NCBI RefSeq assembly: GCF_007991655.1
Contig: NZ_BJYT01000010.1
Coordinates: forward strand, 124,001 to 188,000
Length of the DNA stretch: 64,000 bases
Origin: Segetibacter aerophilus
GTDB lineage: Bacteria; Bacteroidota; Bacteroidia; Chitinophagales; Chitinophagaceae
Direction: 5' to 3'
Numbering within the stretch: the stretch's first letter is position 1; every line of letters starts with the position of its first letter. This document shows, piece by piece, positions 9,206 to 17,627 of the stretch. The translations under genes and the position numbers were made by a program. The notes beneath the pieces were generated by a model. That model was not told where the DNA came from, searched no databases, and worked only from the letters and a program-made list of their open reading frames with translations.

Positions 9206-9213
9206 TACATTTG
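9206..9213 (+). promoter_or_regulatory. Putative -7 element for the gene at 9240
   Basis: TACATTTG matches TAnnTTTG; predicted leader of about 20 nt to the ATG at 9240. Confidence 0.45.
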
Positions 9214-9239
9214 TTAGGATTAAAATTTTTAAAGTCGGT

Positions 9240-10751
9240 ATGAAAAGAATTGCTGTCATAATAGTGCTTTTAACGAGTGTTTGTTTTGCAAACGCGCAGC
9301 GGGTTATATATAGTGAACCAGATAAAAACGATTTCAGGCAAACAGAATTTGAGATAATTGGAAAAGTTGCCGGAAATATTCTAATCTATAAAAACACCAG
9401 GAACTCTTATGCCATCAGCGTATACGACTTTGACATGAAACAGAAAGAAAGGGTGAAGATGGACTTTCTACCCGATCGCATTATCAATGCCGACTTCCTG
9501 GCCTATCCCGACTACAGCTACATGTTCTATCAATATCAAAAGAGGAACGTTGTATATGCAATGGCTGCAAAAATAGATGGCAATGGAAAAATAGTCGGAA
9601 GCCCTATGGTGATGGATACTACTGAAATTGGGTTTCTTGCAAGCAACAAAATTTACTCTGTTATAAATAGCGAGGACAAAGAATATATTGGCTTATTTAA
9701 AATCAATAGTAAGAATGAAGACAATTTCTTATTAACAACTTCCATTTTTAATAAAGAGCTCGAAAGAAAAGACAAACAATATATCAGCATTCGCATGCCT
9801 GAGCGACATGATTACCTAACTGAATTTGTAATTGATAACGAAGGAGATTTTGCCTTTGTGCGAGCAGTGCAAAGCCAGGAGAATGATAAGATTCAAAAGC
9901 TTTATTTCTTTAAGAAGAAGTTGGGGAGTGACCAGGTAAGCGCGAAGCCGGTTCAGCTAAATAATCAATCACTCGACGATATACGCCTTAAGGTAGATAA
10001 CTACAACAAACACTATATCATCTCATCTTTTTATAGCCGCTCCCGCCGCGGAAACATTGAAGGTCTTTACACGTGCATCTGGGATAAAGCTGCAGACTCC
10101 GCAAAGTCGGTACTTTCCTATGAGTTCAACGAAAACTTGAGAAATGATGCCAAAGGCGATAACAGTGTGAAGTCAGCTTTCAATGATTTTTTCATAAGAA
10201 ACCTGATTGTAAGAAAAGATGGTGGTTTCCTACTGGCGGCCGAGTCCTTCTTTAGTACGGGTAGAGGCGGAAATTATAATCGTTACGACTATATGTACGG
10301 TTCGCCTTTCCTTAGACCAATGGATTATTACAGCTTCAGTCCTTATGGATACGGATATCCCTGGTACAGGTATAACACCTTGGGACAAAGCACCCGTTAC
10401 AATGCTCAAAACATAGCAGTGTTCTCTTTTGACAGTACCGGAACAATGAGTTGGAGCAATGTATTGAACAAAAATCAGTACGATGATGAAACCGATGCAT
10501 TCATCGGTTACTCTTTGTTAAATACCGGCGATCAACTTCACTTCTTATTTAATCAACAGGAAAAACGCCTTCAATTATTAAACGACCAAAGCATTTCTCC
10601 AACAGGCCAGGTTACCCGTAATCCAACACTTAGAAATCTTGATCAGGGTTACGATTTCATGGCTCGCTATGGCAAACAGGTTGGCAGCAGGCAAATAATT
10701 TTTCCATGCATGTACCGAAATTATCTTTGTTTTGCACGGTTAGATTTATAG
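9240..10751 (+). CDS. Secreted protein of unknown function
   Basis: A 503-residue protein with a signal peptide (MKRIAVIIVLLTSVCFANAQ, cleavage after NAQ). I do not recognise a family. The mature part has many short beta-like segments with alternating aromatic and charged residues, as in a beta-propeller-like or WD-like fold. Residues 340-380 are very rich in Gly and Tyr (GRGGNYNRYDYMYG, YGYGYPWYRYN), an aromatic loop unlike the rest. It may be periplasmic or on the cell surface. It lies 23 nt upstream of the membrane protein gene at 10775, so the two may be co-transcribed. Confidence 0.7.
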   Translation: MKRIAVIIVLLTSVCFANAQRVIYSEPDKNDFRQTEFEIIGKVAGNILIYKNTRNSYAISVYDFDMKQKERVKMDFLPDRIINADFLAYPDYSYMFYQYQKRNVVYAMAAKIDGNGKIVGSPMVMDTTEIGFLASNKIYSVINSEDKEYIGLFKINSKNEDNFLLTTSIFNKELERKDKQYISIRMPERHDYLTEFVIDNEGDFAFVRAVQSQENDKIQKLYFFKKKLGSDQVSAKPVQLNNQSLDDIRLKVDNYNKHYIISSFYSRSRRGNIEGLYTCIWDKAADSAKSVLSYEFNENLRNDAKGDNSVKSAFNDFFIRNLIVRKDGGFLLAAESFFSTGRGGNYNRYDYMYGSPFLRPMDYYSFSPYGYGYPWYRYNTLGQSTRYNAQNIAVFSFDSTGTMSWSNVLNKNQYDDETDAFIGYSLLNTGDQLHFLFNQQEKRLQLLNDQSISPTGQVTRNPTLRNLDQGYDFMARYGKQVGSRQIIFPCMYRNYLCFARLDL

Positions 10752-10774
10752 AAATAAACCTGTTAACATAAAGA

Positions 10775-11755
10775 GTGGTTGCGTTATTTAAAGACCGGTC
10801 CCCGGCAGCAGTTGTCTGGCTCTTTATTCTGAGCTTTATCGTCCATAGCCACTTTATAGTTGATGTTCCTGTTGTACCGGCGGGGCGGTCGGACGGTCTG
10901 CTTTCTGTTTTCTTAAGCAACTATATTGCCCCGTTAAATCCTGTCATTGTTATTTTCATCTACCATGCTTTTGTCATTATCCAGGCACTAAGAATCAATT
11001 ATCTTTTTAATGATCATCGCATGTATAGCAAGAATAATTTTCTTGCTGCCATGGTATATATATTATTGACAGGAATTTTTAAAGAATGGGGTAACCTAAC
11101 TCCTGCATTAATTGAAAATATCTTAGTCATCTGGCTCTTTGCAAAAACGATACGCTTATATAACAATCCAAATCCCAAAACTTTACTTTTTAATATTGGT
11201 CTTCTCATAGGTATTGGTATCATTTTATATCACCCCTCGGCCCTTCTTATTTTAGTTGCTTTTTTTGCTTTAACTGTTGTCAGACCGTTCGTAATTACTG
11301 AATGGGTAGTCTTATTGATGGGCGTTGTTTTTCCATATTATTTCCTTGCGTCCTACCTATACCTTACTGACCGTCTCAGTACTATCTTACTATATATCCC
11401 AAACTGGGGGCTTAATATCCCACGCACCACTATTTCGCCGGCCTTTTTTGTAACCGTTGGTTTAATACTCATTATCCTTATTCTCGGCATGGTTTACTCG
11501 CAGCAGGAAACTCGCCGTCTTCTCATACAGGTTCGTAAAAACTGGGTAGTGCTAACTGTAATGCTGCTGGTAATGCTACCAATACCTTTCATTAATAAGG
11601 GTGTGGGAATAGACAGTCTTTTGCTTTGGATTGTGCCTGCAAGCCCTTACATGGCGAAAGCTTTCCTCGGACCGAAGAAAAATACTTTACCAAATCTTAT
11701 GTTCTGGTCACTGCTCGTGCTTGCGCTTGTCAAGAACTGGCAGGTGGTGCCATAA
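10775..11755 (+). CDS. Polytopic membrane protein, possibly DUF6427 family
   Basis: A 326-residue protein with about nine or ten hydrophobic helices spread over its length and short charged loops. The beginning (VALFKDRSPAAVVWLFILS) and the internal YFLASYLYLTDR resemble Bacteroidota membrane proteins grouped as DUF6427; the assignment is from memory of the family and moderate. The start is GTG at 10775. Members of this group have no known biochemical role. It follows the secreted protein gene by 23 nt. Confidence 0.7.
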   Translation: MVALFKDRSPAAVVWLFILSFIVHSHFIVDVPVVPAGRSDGLLSVFLSNYIAPLNPVIVIFIYHAFVIIQALRINYLFNDHRMYSKNNFLAAMVYILLTGIFKEWGNLTPALIENILVIWLFAKTIRLYNNPNPKTLLFNIGLLIGIGIILYHPSALLILVAFFALTVVRPFVITEWVVLLMGVVFPYYFLASYLYLTDRLSTILLYIPNWGLNIPRTTISPAFFVTVGLILIILILGMVYSQQETRRLLIQVRKNWVVLTVMLLVMLPIPFINKGVGIDSLLLWIVPASPYMAKAFLGPKKNTLPNLMFWSLLVLALVKNWQVVP

Positions 11756-11790
11756 AGGTTTTGTGTTGTAAGCACCCGACCATTTTTCGA

Positions 11791-11813
11791 CATCGTTGTG
11801 TCACTCCCTTGTA
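11791..11813 (-). repeat. Interspersed short repeat A (variant GTGACACAACGATG)
   Basis: CATCGTTGTGTCACTCCCTT then GTA on the plus strand, between the membrane protein and the GH26 gene. Confidence 0.85.
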
Positions 11814-11961
11814 CAGTAAATCATTATTCAAAAACTAGCAATCTCTTCAAAAAAGCTTCAAACCTCTGCAGGAAATGTAGCTAATACACATCCTGTTTTT
11901 GCTGTTAGAACAGCTCGTTCTTACCTTGCCAATCTTTTATAATCAAAAACAATTCTCGTCC

Positions 11962-13098
11962 GTGAAAGTGTACCTGATCCTTCTGGCTTTATTCCTTGCG
12001 CTGGCTGGCAACAGTCAAAAGAACGCGCCCATAGATGCTAAGGCTACCAAAGAAACCAAAGCATTGTATGACAACCTAAGAAAGCTGTCTAAACAACATA
12101 CACTCTTCGGTCACCAACATGCTACTGAATATGGGCATGGCTGGTCAGGAGATGAAAACCGGTCAGACGTAAAATCAGTTGTTGGTTCTCACCCGGCCGT
12201 GATCGGTGTTGACTTCAGTGGCTTTACGGGCGGCACACCGGAGTCAAGACAAAGAGCAAAGAATGATGTAAGAAAAACTGTCATAAACACTTACAACCGT
12301 GGAGGCGTTACTACGGTTGCCTGGCATTTCCCTAACCCGCTGTCAAAAGGTGGTTTTAATTGGGTTGATTCTGTTTCTGTACCTGCCGTAAAATATCTTA
12401 TTCCCGGCGGCAAATCAAATGCACTCTACAAAGAAATTTTAGGTGGTATTGCTGAATTTGCAAAAAGCGCAAAAGTAGCGGACGGCAAGCTTGTACCGAT
12501 GCTCTTTAGACCCTACCATGAGTTTGACGGAGGATGGTTTTGGTGGGGTAAGCCTCATTGTACAAAAGAAGAATTTTTATCACTATGGCGCTTTACTGTG
12601 TCTTATCTAAGAGATAGTCTTGACGTCCATAACTTCATTTACACATTTTCGCCCGATAACCGCTTCCTAAGCGAAGAGCAATATCTCGACCGCTACCCTG
12701 GAGATGAATGGGTGGACATGGTCGGAGTGGACAACTATGGCGACATGGGCCGCGATAAATATGATCTCGAAACTGCAGCAAAAAAGCTCAAGATCGTTTC
12801 GGACTATGCTGCAAAAGCGGGCAAATTAGCAGCTTTCACAGAAACAGGTCTCGAAACTATTCCCAACCCAACGTGGTGGACTGAAACACTTTTGAAAGTA
12901 ATGAAAGCACACAAGATGCAACTTGCGTACGTGCTTGTCTGGCGAAACGACATTCGCAGTCCGACTCATTTCTATGCGCCTTTTCCCGGCCAGGTCAGCG
13001 CTCCTGACTTCAAAAAATTCTATGACGACCCATACACCTTGTTTGAAAATGATCTAAAGGGCATTTACAAGAAAAAGAAGTTTTTAGGCATCTTTTGA
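11962..13098 (+). CDS. Secreted glycoside hydrolase family 26 (beta-mannanase-like)
   Basis: A 378-residue retaining glycosidase of clan GH-A. The signal peptide follows a GTG start (KVYLILLALFLALAGNSQ), and HTLFGHQHATEYGHGW matches the first strand of GH26. The catalytic acid/base is the Glu in LFRPYHEFDGGWFWWG; the nucleophile is the Glu in AFTETGLE near residue 300. GH26 enzymes mostly hydrolyse beta-1,4-mannan, occasionally xylan or mixed-linkage glucan. An upstream TTG (11899) would extend the protein by 21 residues and spoil the signal peptide. No polysaccharide utilisation locus (SusC/SusD pair) surrounds it. The protein is probably periplasmic or outer-membrane exported. Confidence 0.92.
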   Translation: MKVYLILLALFLALAGNSQKNAPIDAKATKETKALYDNLRKLSKQHTLFGHQHATEYGHGWSGDENRSDVKSVVGSHPAVIGVDFSGFTGGTPESRQRAKNDVRKTVINTYNRGGVTTVAWHFPNPLSKGGFNWVDSVSVPAVKYLIPGGKSNALYKEILGGIAEFAKSAKVADGKLVPMLFRPYHEFDGGWFWWGKPHCTKEEFLSLWRFTVSYLRDSLDVHNFIYTFSPDNRFLSEEQYLDRYPGDEWVDMVGVDNYGDMGRDKYDLETAAKKLKIVSDYAAKAGKLAAFTETGLETIPNPTWWTETLLKVMKAHKMQLAYVLVWRNDIRSPTHFYAPFPGQVSAPDFKKFYDDPYTLFENDLKGIYKKKKFLGIF

Positions 13099-13112
13099 TA
13101 GCTTGACATGAA

Positions 13113-13184
13113 GGCTCTCGCAGAAAGCGCGGAAGGCACGAAATAAAAAAGCTTCCGCGATTTCTGCGCCTTCCGCGAGAAACC
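13113..13184. repeat. Palindromic intergenic repeat, family B copy 2
   Basis: Left arm CTCTCGCAGAAAGCGCGGAA (13115 on) and right arm 13151-13184 ending CCTTCCGCGAGAAACC are imperfect reverse complements. Same family as 2554-2634; located just after the GH26 stop and able to act as a hairpin terminator. Confidence 0.75.
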
Positions 13185-13237
13185 CTCCTCGAAGCACTGC
13201 ACTCCAAATATTAGAACAGTATTTACAATTGACTATT

Positions 13238-13245
13238 TACCTTCG
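13238..13245 (+). promoter_or_regulatory. Possible -7 element for purQ
   Basis: TACCTTCG differs at one position from TAnnTTTG and lies 20 nt before the purQ ATG. Confidence 0.3.
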
Positions 13246-13265
13246 TCGCACAAGATCCTTCTATT

Positions 13266-13925
13266 ATGAAATTTGGAATTGTTGTTTTCCCTGGTTCAAA
13301 CTGTGACAGAGATATGCAGGACGCTCTTCAAAACGAGTTAGGCAAAGAGGTGGTAATGCTCTGGCATAAAGACAAAGACATCAGCATGTTTTCAACCGAC
13401 GATTGCATTGTACTACCGGGTGGCTTCTCTTATGGCGATTACCTCCGTTGCGGTGCGATTGCCCGTTTTAGTCCTATGATGGAAAGCGTTATTGATTTTG
13501 CAAAAAGGGGTGGAAAAGTACTGGGAGTATGTAATGGTTTCCAAATTTTGTGCGAGAGTGGTTTGCTACCGGGGGCCTTGTTGCCAAACGCGCAGCAACA
13601 ATTTGTCTGTAAAAATGTTTATATAACCGACGATGCTAAAACGCCGCTGATGGTACCTGTCGCTCATGGTGAAGGAAGGTATTATGCAGAAGAAAATGTG
13701 CTGGATGAATTGGAAGCCGCGGGACAAGTGATGTTTAGGTATTGCGATGAAAAAGGCAACATTGAACCTTTAAGCAACCCAAACGGAGCGATGAGAAATA
13801 TTGCTGGAATCAGAAATAAAGAAAACAATGTTTTTGGTATGATGCCACATCCTGAAAGAGCTATTTCACCTGCGTTAGGTAACATAGATGGGATACAGGT
13901 TTTCAAGTTGTTGGGATTGAATTAA
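13266..13925 (+). CDS. purQ: Phosphoribosylformylglycinamidine synthase subunit PurQ
   Basis: A 219-residue class I glutamine amidotransferase. It releases ammonia from glutamine for PurL, which converts FGAR to FGAM in purine synthesis; a PurS subunit normally bridges them. The N-terminus KFGIVVFPGSNCDRD is diagnostic. The nucleophilic cysteine is in LGVCNGFQIL and the His/Glu of the triad in MPHPERA near the C-terminus. Length is normal. purL and purS are not nearby. It is preceded by a repeat B element and followed 56 nt later by a DsbD-type operon with no purine connection. Confidence 0.95.
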   Translation: MKFGIVVFPGSNCDRDMQDALQNELGKEVVMLWHKDKDISMFSTDDCIVLPGGFSYGDYLRCGAIARFSPMMESVIDFAKRGGKVLGVCNGFQILCESGLLPGALLPNAQQQFVCKNVYITDDAKTPLMVPVAHGEGRYYAEENVLDELEAAGQVMFRYCDEKGNIEPLSNPNGAMRNIAGIRNKENNVFGMMPHPERAISPALGNIDGIQVFKLLGLN

Positions 13926-13981
13926 CACAAACGAGATTACAATTGACTGTGAGTTTAGTCAAATAATCAAATTTTTTAAAC

Positions 13982-14428
13982 ATGCGCACATCTATATCTT
14001 TTATCATTTTTGTTTTGTTTGCTTTTAGTTCTGCTGCACAGGTAAAAGATCCTGTAAAGTGGACCGCAACAAGCAGAAAAAAAGCGGGCTTTTACGAGGT
14101 TGTACTTACTGCTACAATGCCGAAGCCGTGGCATATCTATTCTCAAAAAACAGGAGAGGGCGGGCCTGTTGCTACTAATTTCAAATTCACTAAAAATCCA
14201 TTAATAACCCTTAACGGGGAAGTGAAAGAAATTGGTTCCCTGAAGGAAAACTATGACAAATTGTTTGATACTAAAGTGAAATACTTTGGTGACAAAGTAG
14301 ACTTTGTGCAGGCAGTTAAGGTAAAGGGGAATGTGAAAACGAATGTAAACGTGACTGTAGAATATATGACCTGTGACGATAGTCAATGCCTTCCGCCAAC
14401 AAAGAAAACGTTTAGCGTTTCTTTGTAA
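13982..14428 (+). CDS. Free-standing DsbD N-terminal (alpha) domain protein
   Basis: A 148-residue exported protein (signal peptide MRTSISFIIFVLFAFSSAA, cut near AAQ). The remainder resembles the periplasmic N-terminal domain of DsbD: MPKPWHIYSQKTGEGGP, and near the end YMTCDDSQCLPPTKK, whose two cysteines match the redox pair of DsbD-alpha (C..C in the CDDxxCLPP context). It should receive electrons from the membrane domain and pass them to periplasmic thiol partners. It starts 19 nt before the gene for the membrane protein, which carries a second, cysteine-less copy of the domain. Confidence 0.85.
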   Translation: MRTSISFIIFVLFAFSSAAQVKDPVKWTATSRKKAGFYEVVLTATMPKPWHIYSQKTGEGGPVATNFKFTKNPLITLNGEVKEIGSLKENYDKLFDTKVKYFGDKVDFVQAVKVKGNVKTNVNVTVEYMTCDDSQCLPPTKKTFSVSL

Positions 14429-14447
14429 TTGATAACCCTTACCCACG

Positions 14448-16412
14448 ATGATAAAATTTTTTAAACCCTTTTCTCTTCTTTTACTTTTTTTTGTTTCGCA
14501 TACGTTAACTGCACAAGTGTCCAAACATGTGCAGTTTTCATTTTCAGGAAATCGTGATGAAAAAGGTGCATACCTGTCAATAAAGGCGAAAATTTCGGAC
14601 AAGGTTCAGTTGTTTTCAACAAAGAAAAAATCCGTAGACGACGCATTTTGCAGTTCGGTTGAAATTGATAGTTTAAGCCAAAAATATCTAAAGGATAGCC
14701 TTATTGAAATTGGCAATCTCAAGACCGCGATGAATGCTGCCGCTGGTGAGGAAGTAAGATATTTTTCAGACAGCGTGGAATGGAGGCAACCACTAAATCT
14801 TGCTGCAGCCGATAGTGCTAAAATAAAAGGAACAGTTACGTGGCTAGCAAGTTTTAACGATGAGTTTCCAACAGGCGATGAAAGTTTTTCTGTTAAGATC
14901 AAAGCTGTTGGCGCTCCGTCAACTGCTGCTGCGACGACTGATGACGGTTCTTTGTGGTCTACATTTTTTCTTTGCCTGGTAACAGGCCTTGTTGCTGTGT
15001 TAACTCCCTGTGTTTTTCCACTTGTGCCGGTTACTGTTAGTTTTTTTCTCAAGAGAAGTAAGTCAAGAGGCGAAGGTTTGCGAAATGCAACTTTTTACTC
15101 TTTATCAATCATTTTAATTTATACTATTCCTACCCTCGTTCTTACTTTACTTTTTGGTGGTAACGCTTTGTATAATATATCAACCCACCCCGTAACCAAC
15201 CTATTATTCTTTGCCATTTTCATTCTCTTTGCCATTTCATTTTTTGGCGCTTTTGATATCTCCCTGCCGAATAGTTGGGCAAATAAGGCTGATGAAAAAG
15301 CGGGAAAAGGAGGTCTTGTTGGCATCTTCTTTATGGCACTAACCCTGGTGATTGTAAGCTTTAGCTGTACAGGACCAATCGTAGGAACGTTGCTCGGCAA
15401 AACCGCAACGCAAGGCGTTACTTTAGCGCCTGTGATGGGTATGCTTGGATTCGGAATCGGGCTAGCTTTACCATTTTCACTTTTCGCCTATTTCCCGTCA
15501 ATGCTTAAGAGCTTGCCCAAAAGCGGCGGTTGGCTGAATACTGTGAAAGTTACCTTCGGTTTTATAGAGCTTGCACTGGCTATGAAGTTTCTTTCTAATG
15601 TAGATCTCGCTTACCACTGGCGCTTACTTGACCGTGAGATCTTCCTGGTAATTTGGATAGTAATCTTTACGCTCCAAGGAATGTATTTGCTGGGCAAACT
15701 AAAATTTAGCCACGACAGCGACCTTCCTTTTATCACCGTTCCGAGGTTGTTTTTTGCGATAGCATCTTTTTGTTTCGCATTGTATCTATTTCCTGGTTTA
15801 TGGGGTGCTCCTCTTAAAGGCATTGGTGGATGGCTCCCGCACACAAGCACGCAGGATTTTAATTTACAGGATATAAAATACCAGTTAGAAGATTTAAAAG
15901 CTAGTGGAGTTAGCTCCGGCAGTTCAAAGACTGCTGCTCCTCCAGCTAAAAAGTATGTCGATAAGTTGCATACTCCATTCAGACTCCCGGGTTATTTCGA
16001 TTTGGAAGAAGGGATGGCAGCAGCGAAAATTTTGAACAAGCCAGTAATGCTTGACTTCACAGGTCATAGCTGCGCGAACTGCCGTAAGATGGAAGCTGAG
16101 GTATGGGCCGACCCGGAAGTATTGAGAAGAATAAAAGAAGATTTTGTATTGATCAGTTTATATGTGGACGAGTCTACTGAGTTGCCGGATGATGAGCAAT
16201 ACACCAACAAAGCAGGCGAAAAAATAGTAACCGTAGGCGATAAGAATAAAGATTTTGAGATAACGAAGTTTGGCTTCAACGCCCAGCCGCTCTATATGTT
16301 TCTTGATCTAAACCAAAACCCTTTAAGCGACATTAAATACGGGTATGATTCCAATGTGAAAAAGTTTGTTGATCACCTGGAAATGGTTAAGAGGAAATTC
16401 GAAGGGAAATAG
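14448..16412 (+). CDS. dsbD: DsbD-type thiol:disulfide interchange protein
   Basis: A 654-residue three-part protein that moves reducing power from cytoplasmic thioredoxin to the periplasm. A signal peptide is followed by an N-terminal domain (about residues 25-155), an eight-helix CcdA-like membrane domain (about 165-430) with the cysteines in LTPCVFPLVPV and SFSCTGPIVG, and a C-terminal thioredoxin domain with the active site CANC (GHSCANCRKMEAEVW, about residue 545). The N-terminal domain lacks the redox pair: the stretch aligning with CDDSQC of the upstream protein reads SFNDEF. Length is somewhat above the E. coli protein. Confidence 0.93.
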   Translation: MIKFFKPFSLLLLFFVSHTLTAQVSKHVQFSFSGNRDEKGAYLSIKAKISDKVQLFSTKKKSVDDAFCSSVEIDSLSQKYLKDSLIEIGNLKTAMNAAAGEEVRYFSDSVEWRQPLNLAAADSAKIKGTVTWLASFNDEFPTGDESFSVKIKAVGAPSTAAATTDDGSLWSTFFLCLVTGLVAVLTPCVFPLVPVTVSFFLKRSKSRGEGLRNATFYSLSIILIYTIPTLVLTLLFGGNALYNISTHPVTNLLFFAIFILFAISFFGAFDISLPNSWANKADEKAGKGGLVGIFFMALTLVIVSFSCTGPIVGTLLGKTATQGVTLAPVMGMLGFGIGLALPFSLFAYFPSMLKSLPKSGGWLNTVKVTFGFIELALAMKFLSNVDLAYHWRLLDREIFLVIWIVIFTLQGMYLLGKLKFSHDSDLPFITVPRLFFAIASFCFALYLFPGLWGAPLKGIGGWLPHTSTQDFNLQDIKYQLEDLKASGVSSGSSKTAAPPAKKYVDKLHTPFRLPGYFDLEEGMAAAKILNKPVMLDFTGHSCANCRKMEAEVWADPEVLRRIKEDFVLISLYVDESTELPDDEQYTNKAGEKIVTVGDKNKDFEITKFGFNAQPLYMFLDLNQNPLSDIKYGYDSNVKKFVDHLEMVKRKFEGK

Positions 16413-16436
16413 GTTTTAAACAATATTGAGATGTAG

Positions 16437-16459
16437 TACAAGTGTGCGACGCAAGAATG
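16437..16459 (+). repeat. Interspersed short repeat A (variant GCGACGCAA)
   Basis: TACAAGTGTGCGACGCAAGA then ATG, 24 bp after the dsbD stop; one substitution (CAAGAATG for CAACAATG). Confidence 0.8.
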
Positions 16460-16523
16460 TTAAATAGAAACACTTCGGCTTGGAAAAAAAATAATCCAGC
16501 AATAAGGAAAGATTTACAGAAAT

Positions 16524-16553
16524 AAGAAAGCCTCCATAAAAGGAGGCTTTCTT
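16524..16553. terminator. Bidirectional terminator between dsbD and the ECF sigma gene
   Basis: Perfect 12-bp stem AAGAAAGCCTCC / GGAGGCTTTCTT with a 6-nt loop, between converging genes. Confidence 0.88.
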
Positions 16554-16576
16554 GTGTAATGCAGGTTTTTCTAGTT

Positions 16577-17158
16577 TTATAATGCGATTTGTTTTTCAGT
16601 AAGAAGCTTGCGCATATTTATGAGACCGTATCTCATGCGACCCAAAGAAGTATTGATACTACACTCTGTTATTTCAGCAATTTCTTTGAAACTCAGGTCA
16701 GCGTAGTGACGCAGAACAATCACTTCTCTTTGCTCCTGCGGAAGCATGTTTAGCATAAGCCTGATACGTTCCTGTGTTTCTACCTGTATCATTTGTTTGT
16801 CGGCCGAATCTTCGGTAGAATTAAACAGTTCGAAAATGTCATGATCATCGCTAGTCTTAACTGCCGGCGTTCTTTTCACTTTTCTGAAATGATCAACGCA
16901 AAGGTTGTGAGCAATACGAATCGCCCAAGGTAAAAATTTGCCTTCTTCGGTGTAACGGTTATTTCTAATGGTATCAATGATCTTAATAAATGCATCCTGG
17001 AAAAGATCTTCTGCCAGGTATTTATCTTTTACCAGGAAAAGAATGGTTGAAAACATTTTGTCCCGGTAACGTGTTACTAAAATTTCTAAAGCCTGGTTGT
17101 TGCCCTCGCGAAACGACTGAACGAGTTGATTGTCGGTGGATTTGGATAGGTTTTTCAT
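16577..17158 (-). CDS. ECF-type RNA polymerase sigma factor
   Basis: A 193-residue group 4 sigma factor. Region 2 runs from about residue 10 to 85 (LVTRYRDKMFSTILF, AEDLFQDAFIKII, AIRIAHNLCVDHFRK), a linker rich in acidic residues follows, and region 4 (LPQEQREVIVLRHYADLSFKEIAEI, then SINTSLGRMRYGLINMRK) recognises the -35 site. No anti-sigma gene is adjacent. The start codon ATG at 17158 gives normal length. A perfect terminator lies just after the gene. Its regulon cannot be told from this window. Confidence 0.93.
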   Translation of the reverse strand: MKNLSKSTDNQLVQSFREGNNQALEILVTRYRDKMFSTILFLVKDKYLAEDLFQDAFIKIIDTIRNNRYTEEGKFLPWAIRIAHNLCVDHFRKVKRTPAVKTSDDHDIFELFNSTEDSADKQMIQVETQERIRLMLNMLPQEQREVIVLRHYADLSFKEIAEITECSINTSLGRMRYGLINMRKLLTEKQIAL

Positions 17159-17627
17159 TTGGATAGTTCTGGATACAGAAATTGGTTTTTAATTAGGATA
17201 TTGAAATATTTGGATTTGGACTTTTCTTTAATTCTTGATCGCAACTAAGAAGTTTTTTCTTTTATTGCTATCATTAATAACATGTTGTAAAATAAACGCA
17301 AAGCTGAGACAGGAAGTAAGTATAGCAGTTAAAACAATACCCCAAAGAGGCACACTTATAATACCTAAAAAAGGGCTTTTAGCACGATGGCACTATTTTA
17401 TATTGATAACTAGTTGACAGTCAGCAGTAAAAACAATAGTTTAAAATCAATTCCCATTCTTGTAAAATCCTGAAAGTTATTCCCCGGGTTGGAACAATAA
17501 TAAAAATGACTAAAAACGGAGCAATAAGGACTGAAAGTCACCGTCCTGTATTGTAAAACCGTGTGAATTACCAACAGCCCCTATCCAATAAATAATTTAA
17601 GAGGCTTATTGTTTATAATTTTGCTCT
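17159..17627. other. Gene-free divergent region between the sigma factor and uvrA
   Basis: 469 bp. It holds an imperfect hairpin at 17516-17562 (nested pairs ACGG/CCGT, CAATA/TATTG, GGAC/GTCC) and the uvrA -7 box. A 60-codon frame with a TTG start (17235-17417) has a hydrophobic beginning but no family resemblance; I do not call it a gene. Confidence 0.5.
17616..17623 (+). promoter_or_regulatory. Putative -7 element of uvrA, only 5 nt from the start codon
   Basis: TAATTTTG matches TAnnTTTG. The ATG is at 17628, so transcription from here would begin at or within a few nucleotides of the start codon. Confidence 0.45.

Noticed and set aside
17235-17417. 60-codon plus-strand frame with a hydrophobic start
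   Set aside because: TTG start, no family resemblance, no clear promoter. The tail is not like a normal protein.
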